A stretch of 33,788 nucleotides of DNA, from positions 1 through 33,788 of IMG/VR virus record IMGVR_UViG_3300011115_000331, one strand, 5' to 3'. This stretch comes from a virus. Shown here piece after piece: positions 8,795-15,479 of this stretch. Position numbers and translations under genes: made by a program. Within the stretch, counting starts at the first letter, position 1, and each line of letters begins with the position of its first letter. The notes beneath the pieces are model-generated. The model saw nothing but the letters and a program-made list of their open reading frames with translations. It was not told where the DNA came from and ran no database searches.

Positions 8795-9022
8795 ATGGAC
8801 GGAATCCAAGTCGTTACTATTGCGCTCAAAGTCATCTCAGACCGCTTGATTACAATTTTGGCGTTGATAGCCTCAAGTGTGATGTGTGGTTGGACAATGT
8901 GGAACCCAGTGTGGGAACGGGTATCAACTCTAGCGATATTCGTAATATTCAGTTACCTTTTGGTAAAAACGAAAGAAAGGAATAATGATGAAAGACCCAA
9001 GGGATTTGGAACGCAAGAGTAG
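8795..9022 (+). CDS. Small two-helix membrane protein, holin-like
   Basis: Encodes 75 residues. AGGGGATAAAT stands before the ATG, a strong ribosome site and the reason for preferring this frame to an overlapping one. Two membrane segments are predicted: about residues 17-35 (RLITILALIASSVMCGWTM) and 43-58 (VSTLAIFVIFSYLLVK). A charged tail (TKERNNDERPKG) follows. This is class II holin topology. It lies upstream of the second holin-like gene and the endolysin, so it may be a holin, antiholin or membrane modulator. Its end overlaps the next gene by 38 bases. Confidence 0.65.
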   Translation: MDGIQVVTIALKVISDRLITILALIASSVMCGWTMWNPVWERVSTLAIFVIFSYLLVKTKERNNDERPKGFGTQE

Positions 9023-9236
9023 TGTTCCGCAAGGCGGCGATAACCTGAACTGGTCACAAAAGTGGTCTAAACCAACCCGCCCACAAAACCCATCTGACAA
9101 TACGCAAGGCGGTCAACCCAAATGGGAAACCGGCACGATGCCTAAAGGTGGCTATCGTTCTGTCTTCTGTTTTGAAGACGGCAATTATTCAACCAAAATC
9201 AGTAAGACATCTGGTGGCGGTAAAAAGGTGTACTAA
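8985..9236 (+). CDS. Small hydrophilic hypothetical protein
   Basis: Encodes 83 residues rich in Lys, Pro, Gly, Asn, Ser and Gln, probably largely disordered. The end is more ordered (GYRSVFCFEDGNYSTKISK). The ATG is preceded by AAAGGAATA. A second ATG follows directly, and either could be used. It overlaps the upstream membrane-protein gene, and its TAA overlaps the next ATG, so the group is one coupled operon. No family recognised; it may be a minor virion protein. Confidence 0.6.
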   Translation: MMKDPRDLERKSSVPQGGDNLNWSQKWSKPTRPQNPSDNTQGGQPKWETGTMPKGGYRSVFCFEDGNYSTKISKTSGGGKKVY

Positions 9237-9589
9237 TGGCTAATAACATACCGTTCCAAGCGCAGGGTAAGACGTATAAAGCTAATGTAACGACGGCTAG
9301 TCAGCGCATTACTATTTATGCTGATAGTCCTTGCAATCAGCTTTTAGTAGCTAACCATCAGCCAACTGGCGGTGCTGGAGAACCTGTTTACTTTGTCGTT
9401 AGCTCAAACGCATCGGTTACTGTTACGTTGCCAGCCAATAACAGCCCTCAATATGCGTTAGTTTCTGTTCCGGCGTCTATTAAGGCTTTCACGATACCGT
9501 ACCAGTTCAGTAACGCAACACCGATGTACATTGCCTTTATTGGTGAGGCTGCATCTGAGTGCTACTTTACTCCCGGAGAAGGACTATGA
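9236..9589 (+). CDS. Small beta-rich virion-type protein, paralogue of the joint-spanning gene
   Basis: Encodes 117 residues with alternating hydrophobic and Thr/Ser residues predicted as beta strands (ITIYADSP, VYFVVSSNASVTVTLP). The C-terminus, with aromatic residues then FTPGEGL, matches the ITPGDGL end of the gene spanning the circle joint, suggesting gene duplication. It starts on the stop of the upstream gene, and its TGA overlaps the holin ATG. I infer a decoration, tail or fibre-accessory protein. Its place within the lysis cassette is unusual for a structural gene. Confidence 0.6.
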   Translation: MANNIPFQAQGKTYKANVTTASQRITIYADSPCNQLLVANHQPTGGAGEPVYFVVSSNASVTVTLPANNSPQYALVSVPASIKAFTIPYQFSNATPMYIAFIGEAASECYFTPGEGL

Positions 9590-9753
9590 GAGATTACTTC
9601 TTAGCTAGAGCAAAAGAACCGTCTACATGGCGTGGTGCCATCCTGTTTCTGACAGCTATTGGTGTGCCATTGGCTCCACAACTTCAGGAAGCCATCATTT
9701 CTGCTGGCCTTGGCATTGTTGGCTTGATTGGTGTGGTTACTGCTGACAAATGA
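9586..9753 (+). CDS. Holin (small two-segment membrane protein)
   Basis: Encodes 55 residues from the ATG at 9586, which sits in ATGA overlapping the upstream stop, with GGAGAAGGA as ribosome site. The protein opens with a charged segment ending in EPSTWRG, typical of a known group of small phage holins. Two hydrophobic stretches follow: AILFLTAIGVPLAP and AIISAGLGIVGLIGVVT. It ends in DK. It would form the membrane lesion that releases the endolysin encoded immediately downstream in an ATGA overlap. Size and position support the call; timing control cannot be seen. Confidence 0.72.
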   Translation: MRDYFLARAKEPSTWRGAILFLTAIGVPLAPQLQEAIISAGLGIVGLIGVVTADK

Positions 9754-10169
9754 TAAACAGCCGCAGTCTTGATGACCTTCTACCGGCGGTTAAAGAACGT
9801 GTAGAGCGTTTTATAGCCTCTACCAAGACTGAGGGAATTGATTTACTGGTCACTAGCACTTATAGGGACAATGAAAGCCAGAACGCTCTTTACGCGCAGG
9901 GTAGAACGACTGCGGGAAGGATTGTCACCAACGCAAAGGCTGGTCAGTCTTTCCATAATTACCGTTGCGCTGTTGATGTTGTTCCTATTGTCAATGGTAA
10001 GCCAGCTTGGAACGTCAAGGATGAGGTTTGGCAGACGATTGGCAAACTTGGGAAAGCACAGGGTTTAGAGTGGGCAGGGGATTGGAAACGGTTTAAGGAG
10101 TACCCACACTTTCAGTACACGGGTGGGTTGAACTTAGCTCAGTTACAGAGGGGAGTAAAAATTGTCTAA
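9750..10169 (+). CDS. Endolysin, M15-type L-Ala-D-Glu / D-Ala-D-Ala peptidase
   Basis: Encodes 139 residues, close to the usual size of VanY/T5-type single-domain endolysins. The zinc-binding pattern is visible: TSTYRDNESQNALYAQGRT (residues 35-53), SFH69NYRCAVD76, then YPH120FQ. H69, D76 and H120 are the expected metal ligands; an acidic residue near D111-E117 would be the catalytic base. It hydrolyses peptidoglycan stem peptides at the end of infection. No signal peptide is seen, so it needs the holin encoded directly upstream. Start ATG overlaps the holin stop. Confidence 0.88.
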   Translation: MINSRSLDDLLPAVKERVERFIASTKTEGIDLLVTSTYRDNESQNALYAQGRTTAGRIVTNAKAGQSFHNYRCAVDVVPIVNGKPAWNVKDEVWQTIGKLGKAQGLEWAGDWKRFKEYPHFQYTGGLNLAQLQRGVKIV

Positions 10170-10386
10170 AGACACTAACCTATCTGTAGGCAGGGGTGAG
10201 AAGCTCTCTGTCAAGGCTGGCGGTGGTTTAACAGCCAAGGGTAGACGCAAATACAACCGTGCTACCGGCAGTAAACTTAAAGCCCCAACCAAATCAGGAC
10301 CAAGACACAAGTCTTTCTGTGCAAGGTCTAAGAGCTGGAAGGGTGTACGTGGCAAGGCAGCTAGACGTCGTTGGGGGTGCAGATGA
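10162..10386 (+). CDS. Small basic conserved phage protein (DUF6321-like)
   Basis: Encodes 74 residues and is very rich in Lys, Arg and Gly. It begins at TTG 10162, eight bases before the endolysin frame ends, with GAGGGGAG as ribosome site. The pattern GGGLTAKGRRKYNRATGS...LKAP...KSFCARSKSW and a final RRRWGC matches what I remember of a widespread phage family (DUF6321), whose activity is unknown. The charge suggests nucleic-acid binding. The stop overlaps the next ATG, and both small basic genes end the rightward arm. Confidence 0.65.
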   Translation: MSKDTNLSVGRGEKLSVKAGGGLTAKGRRKYNRATGSKLKAPTKSGPRHKSFCARSKSWKGVRGKAARRRWGCR

Positions 10387-10535
10387 GTGACGGTTTATAC
10401 GCAAACATTCATGCCAAGCGCAGACGCATTAAGCGCGGTTCTGGTGAGCGCATGAGAGCTATTGGTAGCAAGGGTGCCCCGACAGCAGCAGCGTTCAGGA
10501 AGTCTAAAAAGACAGCTAGAAAAGGCCGTCGATAA
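10383..10535 (+). CDS. 50-residue basic protein (last gene of the rightward arm)
   Basis: Encodes 50 residues, starting in an ATGA overlap with the stop of the upstream basic gene. It reads MSDGLYANIHAKRRRIKRGS, continues through SKGAPTAAAFRKSKKTA and ends KGRR. The LYANIHAKRRRI and GAPT-AF motifs are familiar from many short phage proteins near lysis or head genes; function is unknown. Its highly positive charge suggests DNA or RNA binding. It is followed after 10 bases by the convergent terminator region. Confidence 0.7.
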   Translation: MSDGLYANIHAKRRRIKRGSGERMRAIGSKGAPTAAAFRKSKKTARKGRR

Positions 10536-10545
10536 CCGTTCCCAT

Positions 10546-10604
10546 CCCCCAAAGAAAACTCTATGTTGCAGCGCAGCATAGAATAACTTTACAGTGGGGG
10601 TGTT
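10546..10604. terminator. Convergent bidirectional terminator between the two arms
   Basis: A core hairpin CTATGTTGC-AGC-GCAGCATAG (10561-10581, one T-G wobble) lies between the rightward arm (ends 10535) and the leftward arm (ends 10613). On the minus strand it is followed directly by AGTTTTCTTT, a good intrinsic terminator. On the plus strand an outer pairing of CCCCC (about 10547-10551) with GGGGG (about 10595-10599) is followed by TGTTTTAA. Both strands could therefore terminate here. Confidence 0.6.
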
Positions 10605-10612
10605 TTAACTTA

Positions 10613-10966
10613 TCAATCAAAGTCAGCGACTAGGTACCATTCGGTTATGTAGTCTTTGAATTCGATTAATCCCTTGCCAGATTGAGTGTAGCTGCCGTCC
10701 GGCAGAATCCTCCAGAAACGCTCTACACGCATTCCGTTGTCTGTATCGCCAGAAACCACTAACACCGTGGTCTTAGGAAGCCCTGAGAGGGCTTTTAAGA
10801 GGATTTCTTGGCCTTTGCTTATCTTTTCCCCGTCTCGCTTCCATTCGCCGAACAGGAAGTGTCCCTTACGTTCTAGGACCATATCCAAGTTAGATGGCAA
10901 AACCCTGCCAAGCAGACCTGACAGCTCCCCAAAATCAACATGGGGAGCGTATTTGTCCCTCATCAT
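10613..10966 (-). CDS. Putative PD-(D/E)XK-type nuclease
   Basis: Encodes 117 residues and is the last gene of the leftward arm. D28 (SNLDMVLERKGHF), E41-W-K43 (LFGEWKRDG) and Q53 (KGQEILL) reproduce the D...ExK...Q pattern of the small PD-(D/E)XK endonuclease fold (VRR-NUC or Holliday-resolvase-like size). A hydrophobic strand follows (TTVLVVSGD). It could process DNA branches or degrade host DNA. The ATG at 10966 overlaps the upstream glycosyltransferase stop; ATG 10963 is an alternative start. The assignment rests on the motif only, not on recognition of the family. Confidence 0.55.
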   Translation of the reverse strand: MMRDKYAPHVDFGELSGLLGRVLPSNLDMVLERKGHFLFGEWKRDGEKISKGQEILLKALSGLPKTTVLVVSGDTDNGMRVERFWRILPDGSYTQSGKGLIEFKDYITEWYLVADFD

Positions 10967-11706
10967 GGGGTTTGTAGCAATCTGCCCTCAAAAGCATAAG
11001 TGCCAACGTGAGCAAGGCTTACCCAAGGGGCTGCCCATACTGTTTTACCGATTTTGCGTGCTTTCTTGCAAAAGTCGTAGTCCTCAGAAAGCAAGATATT
11101 AGACTCTGGCTCAATTTGCGTCGCAAAGAACTCGTTTATCGTCTCTCCATTGCCCGGATTGTTCAAATCCAACACATTATTGAGATATGTCGGCACATTT
11201 CCGATTAAATCTTCAAATACTTGACGCTTAATCAGCATAAAACCCGTGCCACCGTTCCAAATCTCTACTGGCTGGTTAATTGGCACCGTTACCTCGGTCT
11301 GGTAATCCACCAGATTGACTACAAACGCCCCCGTATGGTGTTTTAGCTGGTCATCCGTTACACCGGCATTAATAGCGTTACGAACGGTCTGCCAGTTGAT
11401 TTCTTTTTTTGGGTAAATGCCGCAAATGATGTCCTTGTCGGACTCCATCATAGGAATAATGTCATTGGGATTAAAGTGAATATCCGCATCAATAAACATC
11501 ATGTGTGTAGCGTCAGACTTCAGAAAATGACTAGCCAGTAAGTTTCTAGCCCGTTGAATCAAGGATTCGTTAAACAGGTAAGAAAAGCTCAGATTAATGC
11601 CAGCATCTTTGCATAGTGTTTGAAGCTGCAAGCAGGACTGCGTGTAGAAGCCAAAGCACATTCCACCATACATAGGGCTTGCCACAAAGATATGTTTATT
11701 AGACAT
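10963..11706 (-). CDS. Glycosyltransferase-like protein, GT-A fold
   Basis: Encodes 247 residues. The N-terminus HIFVASPMYGG is a Rossmann-like start. ESLIQRARNLLASHFL leads to HMMFIDADIHFNP, with a D-x-D pair (D73, D75) as in GT-A nucleotide-sugar enzymes. W-N-G-G-T-G-F-M-L (about residues 150) and LSEDYDFCKKARKIG match acceptor-site features of the fold. It would transfer a sugar to DNA, virion protein or a cell-surface target; the target is unknown. It sits between a nuclease-like gene and the HNH gene, with 8-base overlap upstream. GGTGG precedes the ATG. Confidence 0.72.
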   Translation of the reverse strand: MSNKHIFVASPMYGGMCFGFYTQSCLQLQTLCKDAGINLSFSYLFNESLIQRARNLLASHFLKSDATHMMFIDADIHFNPNDIIPMMESDKDIICGIYPKKEINWQTVRNAINAGVTDDQLKHHTGAFVVNLVDYQTEVTVPINQPVEIWNGGTGFMLIKRQVFEDLIGNVPTYLNNVLDLNNPGNGETINEFFATQIEPESNILLSEDYDFCKKARKIGKTVWAAPWVSLAHVGTYAFEGRLLQTP

Positions 11707-12163
11707 GATTCCACCGCTTTCCTTGTTTAATTAAATTGATTGCGCCTCGTGTAACTTCATATTGCTTTGCTATATCAAAATCGTTTATTCCTATGGACAA
11801 AAAATATTTAATGTCCTTGACTTCTTCCTCTGTTAACTTTGCCATTGGATTGCGTTGACCTCTGGTGCTTCTTCCTTTGCTTGCCATGTCTTGAAGGTTT
11901 TGTTTTTGAGTGCCGAGAAATAAATGAGCAGGATTGACGCAGTACACGTTGTCGCATGAATGACAAACATTCATACCTTCTGGTATTAGTCCGACAAAAA
12001 CCTCATAAGACGCTCTGTGTGCAAGATGTTTACGGTTATGCGAAATAAGCTCACCGTAACCTCTAACCTGCGTTGCGCCCATCCAAATCCAGCATCCAGC
12101 TTCAGGTATTTTTTCAACCTTGCTTTCTATACGTTCTTTGGTTATGTCTAACTTTGTCTGCAT
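11699..12163 (-). CDS. HNH endonuclease with C-terminal helix-turn-helix
   Basis: Encodes 154 residues. GCWIWMGATQVRGYGEL, AHRASYEVFVG, then C67-H68-S-C70-D71 and C75-V-N77-P-A-H80-L form the classic HNH_3 homing-type fold with zinc-binding Cys residues. A helix-turn-helix follows (residues 110-150, EEEVKDIKYF to GAINLIKQGKRW). Such free-standing enzymes cut DNA and spread by homing. It interrupts the recombination cluster between rusA and the glycosyltransferase, and its ATG is preceded by AAGGGATAAC. It could also aid packaging or recombination, but homing is the simplest reading. Confidence 0.88.
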   Translation of the reverse strand: MQTKLDITKERIESKVEKIPEAGCWIWMGATQVRGYGELISHNRKHLAHRASYEVFVGLIPEGMNVCHSCDNVYCVNPAHLFLGTQKQNLQDMASKGRSTRGQRNPMAKLTEEEVKDIKYFLSIGINDFDIAKQYEVTRGAINLIKQGKRWNHV

Positions 12164-12183
12164 TGTTATCCCTTATGAATTAG

Positions 12184-12206
12184 TGGGGCTACTGGAAACG
12201 ATGCCC
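12184..12206. other. Hairpin upstream of the HNH gene
   Basis: GGGGC (12184-12188) pairs with GCCCC (12202-12206) around a 13-base loop in the spacer between rusA and the HNH gene. It lacks a T tract on the minus strand, so it is a weak terminator at best. It may mark the edge of the inserted HNH gene or shield its ribosome site. Confidence 0.35.
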
Positions 12207-12227
12207 CGTACCGTTCCTAACCTGTCC

Positions 12228-12611
12228 TCAGAGGGACTCGCCTTCCAGATAGCGGGGGTCTGGCAATTCTTCAATTAGCACCCGAATAAGGCCACCCTTG
12301 ATTTGTTCTCCGCGAATCATCTCAATGTGGTCTACCTGAAAATCATCATCGAAAACACCAGCATCTTGTAAGCTGTCTAGGACGGCTTTAATCCTGTTGT
12401 CGATGTCAATTTTCCTTTTATCTCTAGGGCGCAAAATCATTGTAATTTTCAATTTACGAGTCCCAAATTTAGGAATGTTCTTTTCAATGATGTAGTCCTG
12501 CACTGCTATTTTGAATTGCCGTCCATTCTTTGAAAGAACAGTTCTCCCTCTCCAACTTCGCCAGTACGTATTCATACTTGGCGGGAACGGCAACTCAAGC
12601 CATGCGTGCAT
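12228..12611 (-). CDS. rusA: RusA-type Holliday junction resolvase
   Basis: Encodes 127 residues from the ATG at 12611, in a TAATG overlap with the upstream stop; a TTG six bases earlier is less likely. The LPFPPSMNTYWR opening, KRKIDID motif and AVLDSLQDAGVFDDD are diagnostic for RusA. Catalytic aspartates D69, D71 and D90 correspond to D70, D72 and D91 of the E. coli enzyme. It cuts four-way junctions, probably clearing branches made by the exonuclease/annealing pair before packaging. Length is normal and all key residues are present. Confidence 0.92.
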   Translation of the reverse strand: MHAWLELPFPPSMNTYWRSWRGRTVLSKNGRQFKIAVQDYIIEKNIPKFGTRKLKITMILRPRDKRKIDIDNRIKAVLDSLQDAGVFDDDFQVDHIEMIRGEQIKGGLIRVLIEELPDPRYLEGESL

Positions 12612-12892
12612 TACCAAGGAATGTCGCCAGCCATCTTATTCTTTGGCGTGACTTCTTTTGGATACTGAGCGTCCTTCTGCTTATCTTTCCAATCAGGGTC
12701 AGTTACCTTGATGTTAAAGTATTCGCCATGTGGACCGTTGTTCTTCCAGATACCGAAGTTCACTATCTGACCTTTAACACACAGGGTGCCTTTTAAATCA
12801 GGGTCAGTATCCTTTTGTTTGTATTTGTTGTGCGTAATACGCCCCTTTAGTTCTTGGGGAATAAACTTTGTGTATTCTTTTGCTTCACTCAT
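12611..12892 (-). CDS. Hypothetical protein of the recombination cluster, possible OB-like fold
   Basis: Encodes 93 residues starting at 12892, where AAGGAACCAATA precedes the ATG; the longer open frame upstream overlaps the RecT-like gene and is not needed. The core KGTLCVKGQIVNFGIWKNNG followed by EYFNIKV has a beta pattern like single-strand-binding or DUF736-type proteins. The C-terminus is Lys/Pro-rich. Lying between recT-like and rusA, it may be a single-stranded DNA binding helper; this is inference from place and fold impression. Confidence 0.55.
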   Translation of the reverse strand: MSEAKEYTKFIPQELKGRITHNKYKQKDTDPDLKGTLCVKGQIVNFGIWKNNGPHGEYFNIKVTDPDWKDKQKDAQYPKEVTPKNKMAGDIPW

Positions 12893-12953
12893 TATTGGTT
12901 CCTTAATTTTAGGTAAAAATGCCCCTAGACTTTGGGGCTGTCCATGCCGGAAA

Positions 12954-13766
12954 TTACTCAATAGGGTCCTCCAGACTTGCAAAGGTATCGACGCCTTGTT
13001 TAGCTGCCGTAAATTGAGCTTTAGTTACGTTATCCATGCGTTTAACCGTCTCAGAGTTAGCTGCTTCCCAAGTTTTCCGCTTATTCGCTTTTATTTCTTT
13101 GTCTAACTTAGGAGATACTTCAATAGCGTCAAGCATGTCTACATAGCGTTCAATGTAGTCTTTCCAATCGGTGCAATTAGCGTACACAGAACCGTCTGGC
13201 AAGAATAGCTGGTACTCCGTTACCTGTTCCTCAATAATGACTTCTGCGGGACCCATGTCTTTCGGCTCTGCGACTGTAGGTGCTTTCGGTAAGGGCTTAA
13301 AGTCTTCCGTTTCTTCGTCGGTATAGACACCGGATACAACACCGGGGAACACCGTTCTGACACCTTCCGAGATACATCTAGACCGAAGCATCGCTCTAGG
13401 ATAGTTTCTCCAGTTGTCTTTCCTAGTAAGCCCGATTCTCTCAGCCATCGCGTATGTCCAAGTGACAGCAACAGTCCCACCAGCGGGGTGAGAAAAATTA
13501 CCAGTGACTCTTTCATCGGTGTATTCCTCCCATTTAACGCTGCCGCCAGCAGTTTGAAAACGAGCAAGCACAGCATCAGCTTTCAGTGCTGGCCTTCCTT
13601 GAATGATGTGATAATCACGCGCTGCAATAGCAGGGTGAGAACCCTCTGCTTGCGCTATCAACATCAAAGCAAGTGCTTCCTCTTTTTTCTTAATTCCAAA
13701 CAATCCGCTATCTACTACAGCAGATGCCATTTTTTCCATATCTTGATACGGTACTAATGCAGTCAT
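12954..13766 (-). CDS. RecT-family single-strand annealing protein
   Basis: Encodes 270 residues. The block RPALKADAVLARFQTAGG, then WEEYTD...FSHPAGGTVAVTWT, AERIGLTRKDNWRNYPRAML and RSRCISEGVRTVFPG is characteristic of phage RecT-like proteins (residues 55-155). The C-terminal 110 residues are more variable and helical. It anneals complementary strands exposed by the YqaJ exonuclease encoded two genes upstream. The ATG lies in a TAATG overlap with the small gene before it. The annealing protein plus exonuclease is the only clear replication/recombination machinery in the genome. Confidence 0.85.
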   Translation of the reverse strand: MTALVPYQDMEKMASAVVDSGLFGIKKKEEALALMLIAQAEGSHPAIAARDYHIIQGRPALKADAVLARFQTAGGSVKWEEYTDERVTGNFSHPAGGTVAVTWTYAMAERIGLTRKDNWRNYPRAMLRSRCISEGVRTVFPGVVSGVYTDEETEDFKPLPKAPTVAEPKDMGPAEVIIEEQVTEYQLFLPDGSVYANCTDWKDYIERYVDMLDAIEVSPKLDKEIKANKRKTWEAANSETVKRMDNVTKAQFTAAKQGVDTFASLEDPIE

Positions 13767-13948
13767 TATTCGTCCCTCGCTTTCATCAATGCGTCTGCGT
13801 ATGCGTATGCAGCTTTTGCCGCATCTTCAGGAATTTTTCCTTCGCACCATGTATTTGTAAGAAAAGCAGCAGCAAAGTAATCACGCAAGGTCATACCGCT
13901 TTCTTGCGTACCTGTTTTAGGATTGTGTCCACTAGGAAATGCGTACAT
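13766..13948 (-). CDS. Small conserved phage protein between exonuclease and annealing genes
   Basis: Encodes 60 residues from the ATG at 13948, which has GAGGTGACT before it; an upstream in-frame ATG would run 143 bases into the exonuclease gene. ESGMTLRDYFAAAFL, then AAKAAYAYADALMKAR is a pattern seen in many short phage and prophage proteins of unknown function. Predicted all helical. Placement inside the exonuclease/RecT pair suggests a link with recombination, but position alone cannot prove it. Confidence 0.7.
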   Translation of the reverse strand: MYAFPSGHNPKTGTQESGMTLRDYFAAAFLTNTWCEGKIPEDAAKAAYAYADALMKARDE

Positions 13949-13955
13949 AGTCACC

Positions 13956-14858
13956 TCACTTGAGTAAGAAGCGGCGAGAACCTGCCGTTTCCGCGACAAA
14001 CTTTTCGTAGATGTCGGGGTGTTGGGCTTGGAATAACTTAGCGTCGAATCGTTTGCTGCCTTTGCTGTTTTTCCACGTAGCGAGAACTTTTCCATCAAAA
14101 GATACTAGCTCAGATGACCATTGCATATGATTCTGGATAGCAGTAAGCAGGTGTTCTTCTTTTTCCTCTAGCCGCTTGATTTCTTCCTTAACAAACTTGA
14201 GTGCTTCAGCGGCTTTCTCAATAGGCTGGATGGCGACAATGCTTGTACCCTTGTCTTGCGCGTATACAAGTTTCGTTTGTTCCGTTGTCTCCGGCTCAAG
14301 AGGTGTCTTGGTTGAGACGGCAGCCCAAAACCTTGCCATATCTTTGATAAGAGATTCCTTCTGTGCGTCCGTAATCGAAAACTCGAAGACTTCAAAGTTC
14401 TGCCCTCCAAAGAGAACGGCAAGGCAAATTCTCTCGACATTGTGGCAAGCTGCCTCGTGAATAAGCTGTGCCATATCAGCTGGCGGGATGATATTCGCTT
14501 CCGAATCAAACTTGTTGCGAACATTCGCGTTGTAATTCTTTGCTTCAACCAATGTTTTACCATCCGCAGAGATGAAATCGAAATGTGATTTAAGCCATTG
14601 CTCTTTCGGATGTGTAAGCGCATAGTCAGCGTCCTTTAGTTCAATCTTTAATTTGTCTTGGGCTAGTTTGCCGATTAATGGCTGCATAACATGACCCATC
14701 TGGACAGCTTCAACCTGAGACAGGTCTGGACGTTCTTTCAGTCCTAGCTTCTCTAATACAGCTTCATTACCGCGACCGTTGGCTGCTTTACGGCTGTCGC
14801 CCGACCACCAAGCAGAATTACGGACTTCGGGTGCAAAATCAGATTGTGCGTTAGCCAT
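13956..14858 (-). CDS. YqaJ-family (lambda-exonuclease-like) recombinase nuclease
   Basis: Encodes 300 residues. RNSAWWSGDSRKAANGRG and MGHVMQPLIGKL open the fold. D94 (SHFDFISADG) with E105-A-K107 (TLVEAKNYN) forms the PD-(D/E)XK active site. ADMAQLIHEAACHNVERICLA holds the following helix. A coiled coil (EEIKRLEEKEEHLL) precedes a small C-terminal domain. It degrades one strand of duplex DNA 5' to 3' and supplies single strands to the annealing protein downstream. AGGAGG precedes the ATG, inside the end of the upstream gene. Confidence 0.88.
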   Translation of the reverse strand: MANAQSDFAPEVRNSAWWSGDSRKAANGRGNEAVLEKLGLKERPDLSQVEAVQMGHVMQPLIGKLAQDKLKIELKDADYALTHPKEQWLKSHFDFISADGKTLVEAKNYNANVRNKFDSEANIIPPADMAQLIHEAACHNVERICLAVLFGGQNFEVFEFSITDAQKESLIKDMARFWAAVSTKTPLEPETTEQTKLVYAQDKGTSIVAIQPIEKAAEALKFVKEEIKRLEEKEEHLLTAIQNHMQWSSELVSFDGKVLATWKNSKGSKRFDAKLFQAQHPDIYEKFVAETAGSRRFLLK

Positions 14859-14859
14859 A

Positions 14860-15222
14860 TTAAAAACCTCCTGCTATGTTGTTTAATGCTTCTGAAGAAT
14901 AATAAAGAGATTCAGTAAGAGATTTAGAAATATTGACTAATCTTTTGTAAGTTATTTCTTTATCTCTAATTTCATCATCATGACGTTTAACTTTTTCATC
15001 AAGGTCTTCAATTACCAGCTCTAATTTTGCAATAAGTACACGCGCTTCATCATTTTTTGCCCATAGTTCATTACATTTAGATTCCCATGAGCGTTTATGT
15101 CTATTTGATTCTTCCAATTTACTAGCAAGAGAAGAAATGCGACTTTTATAGGCGGCAATATCTTCATCCTTTACTTTTGCAGGACGGACTCTGACCTTCT
15201 TTGGTGTTTGTTCTGTAGCCAT
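14860..15222 (-). CDS. Coiled-coil hypothetical protein
   Basis: Encodes 120 residues. A basic N-terminus (KKVRVRPAKVKDED) leads into a long heptad-patterned helix (about residues 25-95, RISSLASKLEESNRHKRSW to LVIEDLDEKVKRHDDEIRD). The end is hydrophobic (YYSSEALNNIAGGF). The start overlaps the upstream stop by one base, and the ribosome site of the exonuclease lies in its last codons. No enzyme motif. It could be a structural partner of the recombination proteins or a host-takeover factor; no evidence separates these. Confidence 0.65.
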   Translation of the reverse strand: MATEQTPKKVRVRPAKVKDEDIAAYKSRISSLASKLEESNRHKRSWESKCNELWAKNDEARVLIAKLELVIEDLDEKVKRHDDEIRDKEITYKRLVNISKSLTESLYYSSEALNNIAGGF

Positions 15223-15479
15223 TATTTATCTCCACAAGTTAGGAATAGTAATTCTGCGAATAATTTAATAATCTTGTCCTGCTTATCTACTTCTGCTTCC
15301 AACATTGCTACTTGGTCTTGCAACTGCATATTTTCACTAAACAACTTCTGTAAATTTTGTTCATGCCATTGTTCATCTTCTTTTTTTTGGAGCATGGCTT
15401 CTACTTTTTCATAAGACTCAAAAGGTCGGGTAAGGTCTTCTACGCTTATCTGGCCTAGGCTCTCGGTTCGGATGCTCAT
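15222..15479 (-). CDS. Coiled-coil hypothetical protein
   Basis: Encodes 85 residues. After a 20-residue lead (RTESLGQISVEDLTRPF), one long amphipathic helix runs from about residue 22 to 78, with LQDQVAMLEAEVDKQDKIIKL in heptad register. It ends LFLTCGDK. AAGGGAGAA lies before the ATG inside the end of the upstream gene. It is adjacent to another coiled-coil protein, and the two might form a hetero-coil. Function unknown. Confidence 0.65.
   Translation of the reverse strand: MSIRTESLGQISVEDLTRPFESYEKVEAMLQKKEDEQWHEQNLQKLFSENMQLQDQVAMLEAEVDKQDKIIKLFAELLFLTCGDK

Noticed and set aside
8767-8985. Frame overlapping the two-helix membrane protein
   Set aside because: Starts on GTG without a good ribosome site and shows no protein-like pattern. 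The overlapping frame at 8795 has a strong site and clear membrane helices.
14168-14623. Minus-strand frame of 151 codons inside the exonuclease gene
   Set aside because: Out-of-frame shadow of the YqaJ-type gene, with Ser/Arg/Leu-rich sequence and no motif.
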